Shown piece after piece: positions 38,020 through 47,174 of a stretch of 64,000 nucleotides of DNA; positions within the stretch are counted from its first letter, which is position 1; each line of letters starts with the position of its first letter. The stretch lies in NCBI RefSeq assembly GCF_002094305.1, contig NZ_LWTX01000007.1:62001-126000 (forward strand), in the 5' to 3' direction. Origin of the DNA: Prescottella equi (GTDB taxonomy: Bacteria > Actinomycetota > Actinomycetes > Mycobacteriales > Mycobacteriaceae). The notes below the pieces were generated by a model. That model worked only from the letters and a program-made list of their open reading frames with translations. It did no database searches and was not told where the DNA came from. The position numbers and the translations under genes are program-made.

Positions 38020-40404
38020 GTGGGCGCAGCGAGCGGAAACCGCGAATCCGGTGACTTCGGCCGGCAGATCCTGCCGATTCCGGACCGGACGCATGCCGGC
38101 ACCGTGCTGTACGACGCGAAGGACCCGGACTCGCGATTCACCCCGCTGCGCCCGCTGCGTCCGCCGGACGGGTCACCGAACGTGCTGATCGTGTTACTCG
38201 ACGACGTGGGTTTCGGGGCGTCGAGTGCGTTCGGCGGGCCGGCTCAGACGCCGACCGCGCAGCGCCTCGCCGACGACGGCCTGAAGTACACCCGGTTCCA
38301 TACGACCGCACTGTGCTCACCGACGCGGGCGGCCCTGCTCACCGGGCGGAACCATCACACGGTGGGAATGGGCAGCATCACCGAGATGGCGACCGCCGCG
38401 CCCGGCTACACCTCCGTCCGGCCGGACACGTGCGCGCCGCTCGCCGAGATCCTCAAACTCAACGGTTACGCCACCGCGCACGTCGGCAAGTGCCACGAGG
38501 TCCCGATCTGGGAGACCAGCCCGGTGGGGCCGTTCGACCGCTGGCCGTCACCGGGTAACGGCTTCGAGTACTTCTACGGCTTCCTCGGCGGCGAGACCGA
38601 CCAGTGGTATCCCACCCTGCACGAGGGCACCGGCCGGGTGGAGCCGTGGGGCACCCCGGAAGAGGGCTACCACCTCACCGAGGACCTGGCCGACAAGGCG
38701 ATCGCGTGGGTGCGGCAGCAGAAGGTCCTCACACCCGACAAGCCGTTCTTCCTGTACTTCGCCCCCGGCGCCACACACGCTCCGCACCACGTTCCGCAGC
38801 AGTGGGCCCAACGGTACCGGGGACGGTTCGACGACGGTTGGGACGTGCTTCGGGAGCGGATCTTCGCGCGGCAGAAGGAACTCGGCGTCGTGCCCGCGGA
38901 TGCCGAACTCACCCGTCGGCACGACGCGATTCCCGCCTGGGACGAGATGGACGAGAGGTTGCTTCCGGTCCTGCGGCGGCAGATGGAGAACTACGCGGGG
39001 TTCCTCGAGCACACCGACCACCAGGTCGGTCGCGTGGTCGAGGAGATCGACCGGATCGGGGCCCTGGACGACACGCTGGTGTTCTACATCATCGGCGACA
39101 ACGGCGCGTCGGCCGAGGGCACGCTCCAGGGCACGTCCAACGAACTGATCAGCCTCAACGGGATGGCGGGCATCGAGACGCCCGAGTTCCTGCTGGGTGC
39201 GCTGGACAAGCTCGGCGGCCCCGACTCGTCCCCGCACTACGCGGTGGGCTGGGCGCACGCGATGGACACCCCGTACCAGTGGACCAAGCAGGTCGCCTCA
39301 CACTGGGGCGGGACCCGCAACGGCACGGTGGTGCACTGGCCGCGCGGATTCGCAGCGCGCGGCGAGGTGCGCAACCAGTTCCACCACGTCGTCGACGTCG
39401 CCCCGACAGTCCTCGCGGCCGCCGGGATCCCGGCGCCGACGACGGTGAACGGCGTCCGGCAGCACCCGCTCGAGGGTGTCGACATGGCATACAGCTTTCA
39501 CGACGCGGCGGCGCCCGAGCGGCACGTGACGCAGTACTTCGAGATGCTCGGCAACCGTGGGATCTACCACCGGGGCTGGTCGGCGGTCACCAAGCACCGG
39601 ACGCCGTGGCAGATTCCCGGCGGCCCAGGCATCGCGTTCGACGACGACGTGTGGGAGCTGTACGACGGCGCCGCCGACTGGACCCAGGCGCGTGACCTCG
39701 CGAAGGAGTACCCCGAGCGGCTGCGCGAGCTGCAGCGGCTGTTCCTGATCGAGGCGACCCGGTACAACGTGCTGCCGCTGGACGACCGCACCTTCGAGCG
39801 CGTGCTGCCCGGGCTGTCGGGCAAACCGCGGCTCGTACCCGGCAATCGGCAGGTGCTGCTGCCCGGGATGCAGGCGCTGCTCGAGATGCACATCGTGAAC
39901 TGCCGCAACCGATCCTGGTCGCTCACCGCGCAGGTCGACGTCCCCGACGGCGGTGCCCGCGGTGTGATCCTCAACCTCGGCGGGCACGCTGGCGGCTGGT
40001 CGTTCTACTTCAGGGACGGCCGACCTACGTTCTGTTACAACCTGTTCGGGATCGAGCGCAGCTACATCCGAGCTCCCGACACGGTCGGCGTGGGGCTGCA
40101 CCAGGTGCGCAGCGAGTTCGCGTACGACGGCGGCGGACTCGGCAAGGGCGGCACCGTGACACTCTTCGTCGACGGCACCGCCGTCGCGGAGGGTCGTGTC
40201 GAGCGGACCGAGCCGATCGGTTTCGGCTACGAGTTCTCCGATGTCGGCCGAGACAGTCTGTCCACCGTCACGCCGGAGTATCCGACGGGCGACAACGCGT
40301 TCACCGGCCGGATCGACTGGGTGCAGATCGAGGCCGGAGAGGACGGTCACGATCATCTGGTCGATCCCGCGGACGTCGTGCGGGTGGCGATGTACCGGCA
40401 GTGA
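38020..40404 (+). CDS. Arylsulfatase (formylglycine-dependent)
   Basis: 794-residue type I sulfatase that hydrolyses sulfate esters. The formylglycine motif CSPTR is at 99-103, the metal-binding DD at 61-62, and the later LYFAPGATHAPHH and IIGDNGASAEG segments complete the active site. It is large for the family; the C-terminal 200 residues (about 610-794) look like an added beta-sandwich (LNLGGHAGGWSFYFRDGRP region), as in mycobacterial AtsD. No signal peptide is seen. The maturation enzyme (FGE) is not in the window. Start GTG at 38020. Confidence 0.9.
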   Translation: MGAASGNRESGDFGRQILPIPDRTHAGTVLYDAKDPDSRFTPLRPLRPPDGSPNVLIVLLDDVGFGASSAFGGPAQTPTAQRLADDGLKYTRFHTTALCSPTRAALLTGRNHHTVGMGSITEMATAAPGYTSVRPDTCAPLAEILKLNGYATAHVGKCHEVPIWETSPVGPFDRWPSPGNGFEYFYGFLGGETDQWYPTLHEGTGRVEPWGTPEEGYHLTEDLADKAIAWVRQQKVLTPDKPFFLYFAPGATHAPHHVPQQWAQRYRGRFDDGWDVLRERIFARQKELGVVPADAELTRRHDAIPAWDEMDERLLPVLRRQMENYAGFLEHTDHQVGRVVEEIDRIGALDDTLVFYIIGDNGASAEGTLQGTSNELISLNGMAGIETPEFLLGALDKLGGPDSSPHYAVGWAHAMDTPYQWTKQVASHWGGTRNGTVVHWPRGFAARGEVRNQFHHVVDVAPTVLAAAGIPAPTTVNGVRQHPLEGVDMAYSFHDAAAPERHVTQYFEMLGNRGIYHRGWSAVTKHRTPWQIPGGPGIAFDDDVWELYDGAADWTQARDLAKEYPERLRELQRLFLIEATRYNVLPLDDRTFERVLPGLSGKPRLVPGNRQVLLPGMQALLEMHIVNCRNRSWSLTAQVDVPDGGARGVILNLGGHAGGWSFYFRDGRPTFCYNLFGIERSYIRAPDTVGVGLHQVRSEFAYDGGGLGKGGTVTLFVDGTAVAEGRVERTEPIGFGYEFSDVGRDSLSTVTPEYPTGDNAFTGRIDWVQIEAGEDGHDHLVDPADVVRVAMYRQ

Positions 40405-40413
40405 CGGCCAGGT

Positions 40414-41754
40414 CTATCGGACGATTCCCCGCACCGACGCCGGCAGGTCCCGCTTGCGCCGGTACGGTCCGACGACGGCGGCCGCGAACGGACGCCGCAG
40501 CAGCACCCGCGCCACCTCGCGCACCTCGTCGGTGGTGACCTCGTCGATGCGCGCGAGCGTCTCGGAAACCGACTGGTGGTTGCCGTAGTTCAGTTCACTG
40601 CGCCCGATCCGGGTCATCCGCGAACCCGAGTCCTCGAGGCCCAGCACCAGCGATCCGCGCAACGATCCCTTCGCCCGCGCGCACTCGGCGTCGGTGATGC
40701 CGTCGGAGGCGACGTTGGCGAGCACCTCGCGGATCAAAGTCGCCACTTCGCCGAGATTCTCGGGTTGGCATCCGGCGTACACCGAGAACGCACCGGTGTC
40801 GGCGAACGTGTCCACCCCGGAATAGACCGAGTACGCCAGCCCCCGCTCCTCGCGAATCTCTTGGAACAGACGGGAACTCAGGCCGCCGCCGACGGCCGCG
40901 TTGAGCACCGACAGTGGCCATCGGTGGCCCTCGTGCCGACCGAAGGCTCGCACACCGAGCGCCAGATGCGCCTGCTCGCTGTCGCGCTTGGTCAGGCTCA
41001 GGGTCGGTGCCGTCCGCAGCCGGATCGCGCCACCGCGCCGGGGCGCGGGATCGACGTCACGGTCGAGGTGCCCGGAGAACGCCGCCCGCACCAACTCCAC
41101 GGTGTGCTCGTGTTCGACGTTGCCGGCGACCGCGACCACCATCCGCTCGGGGGTGTAGCGGCGCACGTGGAAGGAGTGCAGCTGGCTCCGCGTCATCGAC
41201 TCGATGGAGTCGACGCTGCCGATCACGGGACGCCCCACCGGGTGGTCGCCGAAGAGCGCGGTCAGGAACGCGTCGCCGAGCAGGTCCTCGGGATCGTCGT
41301 CCCGCATCGAGATCTCCTCGAGCACCACCTGGCGCTCGACGTCGACGTCGACTGCGCGGCAGCGGCCCCGCAGCACCACGTCGCTCACGAGGTCCACGGC
41401 GAGCGGCAGATCGTCGTCGAGCACGTGCGCGTAGAAGCACGTGTGTTCCTTCGACGTGAAGGCGTTGAGTTCGCCGCCGACACCGTCCATCACCTGCGCG
41501 ATGTCGAGCGCCGTCCGGGTCGGGGTGGACTTGAACAGCAGGTGTTCGAGGAAGTGCGCGGCGCCCGCGACGGACGGCTGTTCGTCGCGTGAGCCCACAC
41601 CGACCCAGACGCCGACGGACGCCGAACGAACGCCCGGCACGTGTTCGGTGACGACCCGGAGGCCGCCGGGGAGGACGGTGCGCTGGACGCCGGTCTGCGG
41701 GCGGGTGTTCGGTGCGGAGCCCCGTCGGGGCTTCTCGCGAAGGGATTGAGCCAT
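40414..41754 (-). CDS. pepR: M16 family zinc metallopeptidase (PepR)
   Basis: 446-residue processing peptidase-like protease. The inverted zinc motif HFLEH is within AAHFLEHLLFKST at about 70-82, and the third Glu lies further down near ELNAFTSKEHTCFYAH. The ATG at 41754 gives MAQSLREKPRRGSAPN; an upstream extension has no family similarity. It converges with the sulfatase (9-base gap). It lies downstream of pnp as Rv2782c does, separated by a terminator hairpin. Confidence 0.92.
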   Translation of the reverse strand: MAQSLREKPRRGSAPNTRPQTGVQRTVLPGGLRVVTEHVPGVRSASVGVWVGVGSRDEQPSVAGAAHFLEHLLFKSTPTRTALDIAQVMDGVGGELNAFTSKEHTCFYAHVLDDDLPLAVDLVSDVVLRGRCRAVDVDVERQVVLEEISMRDDDPEDLLGDAFLTALFGDHPVGRPVIGSVDSIESMTRSQLHSFHVRRYTPERMVVAVAGNVEHEHTVELVRAAFSGHLDRDVDPAPRRGGAIRLRTAPTLSLTKRDSEQAHLALGVRAFGRHEGHRWPLSVLNAAVGGGLSSRLFQEIREERGLAYSVYSGVDTFADTGAFSVYAGCQPENLGEVATLIREVLANVASDGITDAECARAKGSLRGSLVLGLEDSGSRMTRIGRSELNYGNHQSVSETLARIDEVTTDEVREVARVLLRRPFAAAVVGPYRRKRDLPASVRGIVR

Positions 41755-41873
41755 ATGGCGGTTCGTGTTTCCTCGAGGCCGGGAGAGTCTGCGACAGCGG
41801 GCGAGTCTGCGACAGTCCGGACATGTGCCGGAAGGGGTGGTGAACGTCGATCCACGATACACCGCGGGCCAAA

Positions 41874-41914
41874 CGCCTCGGCCCCGCACGGACGAACCGT
41901 GCGGGGCCGAGGCG
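41874..41914 (-). terminator. pnp terminator hairpin
   Basis: Perfect 18-bp GC-rich stem (41874-41891 with 41897-41914) and a 5-base loop, 16 bases after the pnp stop. No clear T-run. It would insulate pepR from pnp. Confidence 0.8.
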
Positions 41915-41930
41915 CAGTGCTGTGACCGGC

Positions 41931-44189
41931 CTACTCGGCGGGGGCGTCACCCTCGGCGGGGGCGGCGGAGCCTTCCGCAGCATCCTCCACGGGGATCAGC
42001 GAGATCTTGCCGCGGTTGTCGATGTCGGCGATCTCGACGCGGAGCTTGGAGCCCACGTTGACGACGTCCTCGACCTTGGCGATCCGCTTGCCGTTGCCCA
42101 GCTTGGAGATGTGCACCAGTCCGTCGCGGCCCGGGAGCAGCGAGACGAACGCGCCGAAGGCGGTGGTCTTGACGACCGTGCCCAGGAAACGCTCGCCCAC
42201 CTTGGGCAGCTGCGGGTTGGCGATGGCGTTGATCTTGTCGATCGCGGCCTGCGCGGACGGACCGTCCGCGGCACCGACGTACACCGTGCCGTCATCCTCG
42301 ATGGAGATGTTGGCGCCGGTCTCCTCGGTGATCGAGTTGATCATCTTGCCCTTGGGGCCGATGACCTCACCGATCTTGTCCACGGGCACCTTGATGGTGG
42401 TGATCCGCGGCGCGTACGGGCTCATCTCGTCCGGGGCGTCGATGGCCTCGGCCATGACCTCGAGGATCGTGGTGCGGGCGTCGTGGGCCTGCGACAGCGC
42501 GCCGGCGAGAACCTGCGACGGGATGCCGTCGAGCTTCGTGTCGAGCTGCAGGGCCGTGACGAAGTTCTTGGTGCCCGCAACCTTGAAGTCCATGTCGCCG
42601 AAGGCATCCTCGGCACCGAGGATGTCGGTGAGCGCGACGTACCGGGTCTCCCCGTCGACCTCGTCGGAGACCAGGCCCATCGCGATGCCGGCGACGGGAG
42701 CCTTGAGCGGCACACCGGCGTTCAGCAGCGACAGCGTCGAGGCGCAGACCGAGCCCATCGAGGTGGAACCGTTGGAGCTCAGTGCCTCCGAGACCTGACG
42801 GATCGCGTACGGGAACTCTTCCTGGCTCGGCAGCACCGGCACGAGGGCGCGCTCGGCGAGTGCGCCGTGGCCGATCTCGCGACGCTTCGGCGAACCGACG
42901 CGACCGGTCTCACCGGTCGAGTACGGCGGGAAGTTGTAGTGGTGCATGTAGCGCTTGCTGGTCTCGGGACCGAGCGAGTCGACCTGCTGCGCCATCTTGA
43001 CCATGTCGAGGGTGGTGACACCCATGATCTGGGTCTCGCCACGCTCGAACAGCGCCGAACCGTGGGCCCGCGGGATCACGGCGACCTCGGCGGACAGCGA
43101 CCGGATATCGGTGATGCCACGGCCGTCGATGCGGAACTGGTCGCGCAGGATGCGCTGGCGCACAAGCTTCTTCGTCAGCGAGCGGAACGCTGCGCCGATC
43201 TCCTTCTCGCGCCCCTCGAACTGCGGTGCGACCTGCTCGAGGACCTCGGCCTTGACCTCGTCGGTCTTGTCGTCGCGTTCCTGCTTGCCGGCGATGGACA
43301 GCGCCTCGGAAAGCGGAGCGGCCGCAGCCTTCTCCACCGCGGCGTACACGTCGTCCTGGTACGCCGGGAACAACGGGTACTCGCCGGTGGGCTTGGCGGC
43401 CTTCTCGGCCAGCGCCTGCTGCGCGCCGCACAGGCTCGCGATGAACGGCTTGGCGGCCTCGAGGCCCTCGGCCACGATCGCCTCGGTGGGCGCCTGGGCG
43501 CCACCGTCGATCAGGCTGATGACGTTCTCGGTGGCCTCGGCCTCGACCATCATGATCGCGACGTCACCGGACTCGACCACGCGGCCCGCGACGACCATGT
43601 CGAAGACGGCGCTCTCGAGCTGCTCGACGGTCGGGAACGCGACCCACTGGCCCTTCTTGTTCTCCTCCGAGGTGAGCAGCGCAACGCGCACGCCACCGAC
43701 GGGACCGGAGAACGGCAGACCGGCGATCTGCGTCGACGCGGATGCCGCGTTGATCGCGACGACGTCGTACAGATCCTTGGGATCGAGACTCAGGACCGTG
43801 ACGACGACCTGGATCTCGTTGCGGAGGCCGTCGACGAACGACGGGCGCAGCGGCCGGTCGATCAGGCGGCAGGTCAGGATCGCGTCGGTGGAGGGACGTC
43901 CCTCACGACGGAAGAACGAGCCGGGGATGCGACCCGCGGCGTACATACGCTCCTCGACGTCCACCGTCAGCGGGAAGAAGTCGAAGTGTTCCTTGGGCTG
44001 CTTGCTGGCCGAGGTGGCCGACAGCAGCATGGTCTCGTCGTCCAGGTAGGCAACGACGGCGCCGGCGGCCTGCTGCGCGAGGCGCCCGGTCTCGAAACGA
44101 ACGGTGCGGGTGCCGTAGCTCCCGTTGTCGATGACGGCGGTGGACTCGAACACGCCCTCTTCGACCTCTACTGCGGAATTGTCTGTCAT
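41931..44189 (-). CDS. pnp: Polynucleotide phosphorylase/guanosine pentaphosphate synthetase
   Basis: 752-residue 3'-5' phosphorolytic exoribonuclease. Two RNase PH domains are visible ([21 protein letters not shown] at the start; ISRSCL-like core replaced by [12 protein letters not shown] in the second), then KH ([25 protein letters not shown]) and S1 ([31 protein letters not shown]) domains. The acidic/Pro C-terminus is short. The ATG at 44189 is chosen ([15 protein letters not shown]) over an in-frame start 13 codons upstream. It is preceded by rpsO. Confidence 0.96.
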   Translation of the reverse strand: MTDNSAVEVEEGVFESTAVIDNGSYGTRTVRFETGRLAQQAAGAVVAYLDDETMLLSATSASKQPKEHFDFFPLTVDVEERMYAAGRIPGSFFRREGRPSTDAILTCRLIDRPLRPSFVDGLRNEIQVVVTVLSLDPKDLYDVVAINAASASTQIAGLPFSGPVGGVRVALLTSEENKKGQWVAFPTVEQLESAVFDMVVAGRVVESGDVAIMMVEAEATENVISLIDGGAQAPTEAIVAEGLEAAKPFIASLCGAQQALAEKAAKPTGEYPLFPAYQDDVYAAVEKAAAAPLSEALSIAGKQERDDKTDEVKAEVLEQVAPQFEGREKEIGAAFRSLTKKLVRQRILRDQFRIDGRGITDIRSLSAEVAVIPRAHGSALFERGETQIMGVTTLDMVKMAQQVDSLGPETSKRYMHHYNFPPYSTGETGRVGSPKRREIGHGALAERALVPVLPSQEEFPYAIRQVSEALSSNGSTSMGSVCASTLSLLNAGVPLKAPVAGIAMGLVSDEVDGETRYVALTDILGAEDAFGDMDFKVAGTKNFVTALQLDTKLDGIPSQVLAGALSQAHDARTTILEVMAEAIDAPDEMSPYAPRITTIKVPVDKIGEVIGPKGKMINSITEETGANISIEDDGTVYVGAADGPSAQAAIDKINAIANPQLPKVGERFLGTVVKTTAFGAFVSLLPGRDGLVHISKLGNGKRIAKVEDVVNVGSKLRVEIADIDNRGKISLIPVEDAAEGSAAPAEGDAPAE

Positions 44190-44383
44190 TGCTTCTCTTC
44201 TCTTCCCTCTCGTCTTTTGCCGCTCCACATCGGCATGTGCCCGTGGTGGTCGCGGCTGTTCACCCCAGCGCGGAGGCGGCCGTCGATCGAAGCCGGCCGG
44301 AACTCGTCCGGATGGCCACTACCGAAGACCGACGCCACGGCTACGGGGACGGGTGGCAGTCGTACACACCCTGGTGGTGCAAA

Positions 44384-44435
44384 CACCGATAGCCAACGAG
44401 GCTCAGTCTAAACAGTGCCTCGTTGGCTATCGGTG
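44384..44435 (-). terminator. rpsO-pnp intergenic hairpin
   Basis: Perfect 19-bp stem (44384-44402 with 44417-44435) and a 14-base loop, 32 bases after the rpsO stop, followed on the minus strand by TTT. It is a likely terminator or RNase III processing hairpin between rpsO and pnp. Confidence 0.8.
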
Positions 44436-44467
44436 AGGTCGGCGAAGCGATTCGCCGGACGACCGTC

Positions 44468-44737
44468 TTATCGGCGCAGGCCGAGACGCTCGATGAGCGA
44501 GCGGTAACGGTTGATGTCGACCTTCTGGACGTACTTCAGCAGACGACGACGACGTCCGACCAGCAGCAGCAGGCCGCGGCGGGAGTGGTGGTCGTGCTTG
44601 TGCATCTTCAGGTGCTCGGTGAGATCGACGATGCGCTTGGTGAGCATGGCCACCTGCGCCTCCGGCGAACCGGTGTCGGTCTCGTGCAGTCCGTACTCGC
44701 CGAGGATCTGCTTCTTCTGCTCGGTGGTCAATGCCAC
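44468..44737 (-). CDS. rpsO: 30S ribosomal protein S15
   Basis: 89-residue ribosomal protein, the standard length. The GTG at 44737 gives [33 protein letters not shown]; the core [21 protein letters not shown] is intact. It lies between ribF and pnp on the same strand. Confidence 0.98.
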   Translation of the reverse strand: MALTTEQKKQILGEYGLHETDTGSPEAQVAMLTKRIVDLTEHLKMHKHDHHSRRGLLLLVGRRRRLLKYVQKVDINRYRSLIERLGLRR

Positions 44738-44869
44738 TTGGTGCACTCCTGTAACTGACGTCCGCGTGAAAGGAACCGGATCTCGCAGGTCTCCCCGCAC
44801 ATCCGACGGTGTGGCCGCCGCGAACCGCAGCACACACCAGCGGTAGAGCCTACCAGGCCGCCCAGGCCG

Positions 44870-45841
44870 TCAACGATCGGCCGCCTCCGCGAGGATGGCG
44901 CGGGCCTTCTCGGCGTCGCGGCCCATCTCCTCGATGAGGGCCTCGACCGAGTCGAACTTCTCCATCCCACGCACCCGCTGGACGAAGTCGACCGCCACGT
45001 GCTGGCCGTACAGGTCCGCCTCCCGGTCGAGGACGAAGGCCTCCACCGTCCGGGTGCGGCCGGAGAACGTGGGGTTCGTGCCGACCGACACGGCCGCGGC
45101 GTACCGCTTGCCGGGTTCGACCGTGCCCTCCACGGGGCCGGGCCCCAGCACCGTGAACCAGGCCGCGTACACGCCGTCGGCAGGAATCGCGGAGTACATC
45201 GGCGGCGCGATGTTCGCAGTCGGGAACCCGAGCCCGCGACCACGGCCGTCCCCGTGCACGACGACACCCTCGACGCGGTGCGGGCGCCCCAGAGCCTCGG
45301 CGGCCGCCGCGACGTCCCCGGCGTCGACGCACGAGCGGATGTAGGTCGACGAGAAGGTCACCGCGTGCTCCGCGAGCAGGTTCACACCGTCCACCGCGAA
45401 GCCGAACCGCGCGCCGGTCCGGCGCAGCAGATCGACGTTCCCGGCCGCTTTGCGTCCGAACGTGAAGTTCTCTCCCACCACGACCTCGGAGACGTGGAGC
45501 CGCTCGACGAGGATCTCGTGGACGTACCGCTCGGGCGAGAGTTTCATGAACTCGGTGGTGAACGGCATGACGCAGAAGACGTCGATACCCAGCTCCTCGG
45601 CCAGCTCGGCCCGCCGCGGCAGCGTCGTCAACTGCGCCGGATGACTACCCGGCCGCACCACCTCAGCGGGATGCGGATCGAATGTCATCAGGACACTGGG
45701 GATTCCACGCTCTCGGGCCGCGTCGACCGCACGGGAAATCAGTTGCGCGTGCCCACGATGCACGCCGTCGAAAACGCCGATCGTCAGGACGCAACGCCCC
45801 CAGTCCGCCGGCACATCGTCCAGACCTCGCCATCTCTGCAC
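44870..45841 (-). CDS. ribF: Bifunctional riboflavin kinase/FAD synthetase
   Basis: 323-residue enzyme converting riboflavin to FMN and FAD. The nucleotidyltransferase domain has GVFDGVHRGHAQLI at about 22-35; the kinase domain has VVHGDGRGRGLGFPTANI at about 200-217 and VGTNPTF. The GTG at 45841 gives MQRWRGLDDVPADWGRCVLTIG, as in relatives. It is divergent from the DtxR-family gene. Confidence 0.96.
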   Translation of the reverse strand: MQRWRGLDDVPADWGRCVLTIGVFDGVHRGHAQLISRAVDAARERGIPSVLMTFDPHPAEVVRPGSHPAQLTTLPRRAELAEELGIDVFCVMPFTTEFMKLSPERYVHEILVERLHVSEVVVGENFTFGRKAAGNVDLLRRTGARFGFAVDGVNLLAEHAVTFSSTYIRSCVDAGDVAAAAEALGRPHRVEGVVVHGDGRGRGLGFPTANIAPPMYSAIPADGVYAAWFTVLGPGPVEGTVEPGKRYAAAVSVGTNPTFSGRTRTVEAFVLDREADLYGQHVAVDFVQRVRGMEKFDSVEALIEEMGRDAEKARAILAEAADR

Positions 45842-45937
45842 AGGTGGCAGCCTACGGCCACGGCACACACCGGTCACGTTCGGACCGACCCTGCGGCCCG
45901 AATCCGCTGATCATGTTGCGCAATCGCCGAACCGAAC

Positions 45938-45973
45938 AGGAGGTGATGTGTGTCCCACGTGACGGTTGCCTAA
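45938..45973 (+). other. Perfect Shine-Dalgarno and seven-codon micro-ORF before the DtxR gene
   Basis: AGGAGGTGAT at 45938-45947 is complementary over 10 bases to the 3' end of 16S rRNA. Six bases after AGGAGG is GTG (45950), opening VSHVTVA and TAA at 45971-45973. An overlapping ATG at 45946 opens an 11-codon frame. Neither is long enough to prove translation, but the signal is unusually strong. It may be a leader peptide. Confidence 0.4.
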
Positions 45974-45976
45974 GCT
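45971..45976 (+). promoter_or_regulatory. Candidate -10 of a leaderless DtxR-family transcript
   Basis: TAAGCT fits the actinobacterial TANNNT -10 pattern and lies 7 bases before the GTG at 45984, the usual distance for leaderless transcripts. No convincing -35 is seen. Confidence 0.45.
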
Positions 45977-45983
45977 CGTAACC

Positions 45984-46700
45984 GTGGCCACGCAGAAATC
46001 AGACGCACCCGCACCGAGCGAGGTGACGCACCCGGAGACCTTGTCGTCGGTGGCACAGGACTACCTCAAGGTCATCTGGACCGTCCAGGAATGGTCTCGG
46101 GAGCGGGTGTCGACCAAGCTCCTCTCGGAGCGGATCGGCGTCTCCGCCTCCACCGTCTCCGAAGCCATCCGGAAGCTGTCCGACCAGGGACTGGTCGATC
46201 ACGCCCGGTACGGGTCGATCGCCCTCACGGACGCCGGCCGCTCGGCCGCGGTGTCCATGGTGCGCCGACACCGGTTGATCGAGACGTTCCTCGTGAACGA
46301 GCTCGGCTACGGGTGGGACGAGGTCCACGACGAGGCCGAGGTCCTCGAACATGCGGTGTCCGACCGGATGATCGACCGGATCGACGCCAAGCTCGGCTTC
46401 CCCGAACGCGATCCGCACGGTGATCCCATCCCGTCAGCGGACGGATCGGTGCCCACTCCCCCGGCGCGGCAACTGAGCGACTACCAGGACGGCGAGTCCG
46501 GGCGGGTCGCCCGGATCTCCGACGCCGATCCGGCGATGCTCCGCTACTTCGATTCCGTCGGCATCGCACTCGACACCGACATCACGGTGATCGAGCGGCG
46601 CGACTTCGCGGGCACCGTGTCGATTCGGCTCGGCACCGACCCCGCCACCGGCAACGTCGACCTCGGCAACCCTGCGGCACAAGCCATCTGGCTGGTCTAG
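45984..46700 (+). CDS. DtxR/MntR-family metal-dependent regulator (SirR type)
   Basis: 238-residue regulator. The winged helix reads VSTKLLSERIGVSASTVSEAIRKLSDQGLVDHARYGSIALT. The dimerisation and metal-binding domain has HRLIETFLVNELGYGWDEVHDEAEVLEHAVSDRMIDRID, with the Glu/His ligands typical of MntR. A C-terminal SH3-like FeoA domain follows (about 170-238). The GTG at 45984 is chosen, with the TTG at 45966 as alternative. The position equals sirR (Rv2788). Manganese is the likelier cofactor; this is inference. Confidence 0.9.
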   Translation: MATQKSDAPAPSEVTHPETLSSVAQDYLKVIWTVQEWSRERVSTKLLSERIGVSASTVSEAIRKLSDQGLVDHARYGSIALTDAGRSAAVSMVRRHRLIETFLVNELGYGWDEVHDEAEVLEHAVSDRMIDRIDAKLGFPERDPHGDPIPSADGSVPTPPARQLSDYQDGESGRVARISDADPAMLRYFDSVGIALDTDITVIERRDFAGTVSIRLGTDPATGNVDLGNPAAQAIWLV

Positions 46701-46756
46701 GCTCGGTTCACGCACGCCGCGACCGAGGCGGGCAACCGATCGAGACGAGGTCCGCG

Positions 46757-47167
46757 ATGAGCACAGCCCTCCGCCGAACCGCCCGCATCGCCGCAGCACT
46801 GGGCGCTACCGCCGCCGTCGCCCTGGCTGGGACCGGGACCGCGTCGGCGGACGAGTGGCCGACGCCCCCGCCGTATCCCAGCCCGCTGGCACCGTTCGAC
46901 TACGACGGTTTCCTCACCCCCACCGATCTGGACTACTGGAACCCGTTCGTCAGCGCGAACCGGCTGACGTCGCCGTTCGGCACCGACACTCGCATCGTGT
47001 GCACCGGTTTCCACGGCGTCCTGCTCGAGTGCTGGCAGGCCGACCGCGAGGGGAACCCGCACAAGCTCACCAAGCTCGCACAGGACTATCCCGGATCGCT
47101 CGGGGCAGGGCTGCCCGGCGGCGGGCCCGGCCACTTCGTCTATCCCGGTTTCGTCCCGGGGAGCTGA
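46757..47167 (+). CDS. Secreted small protein, unknown
   Basis: 136-residue protein with a Sec signal peptide (MSTALRRTARIAAALGATAAVALAGTGTASA, cleaved after ASA at about residue 31). The mature part is aromatic and Pro-rich at first (DEWPTPPPYPSPLAPFDYDG), with two cysteines (TRIVCTGFHGVLLECWQ) that could form a disulphide. It was not recognised as a named family. It converges with truB with a 7-base gap. The ATG follows GACGAGG. Confidence 0.78.
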   Translation: MSTALRRTARIAAALGATAAVALAGTGTASADEWPTPPPYPSPLAPFDYDGFLTPTDLDYWNPFVSANRLTSPFGTDTRIVCTGFHGVLLECWQADREGNPHKLTKLAQDYPGSLGAGLPGGGPGHFVYPGFVPGS

Positions 47168-47174
47168 CGACCCG

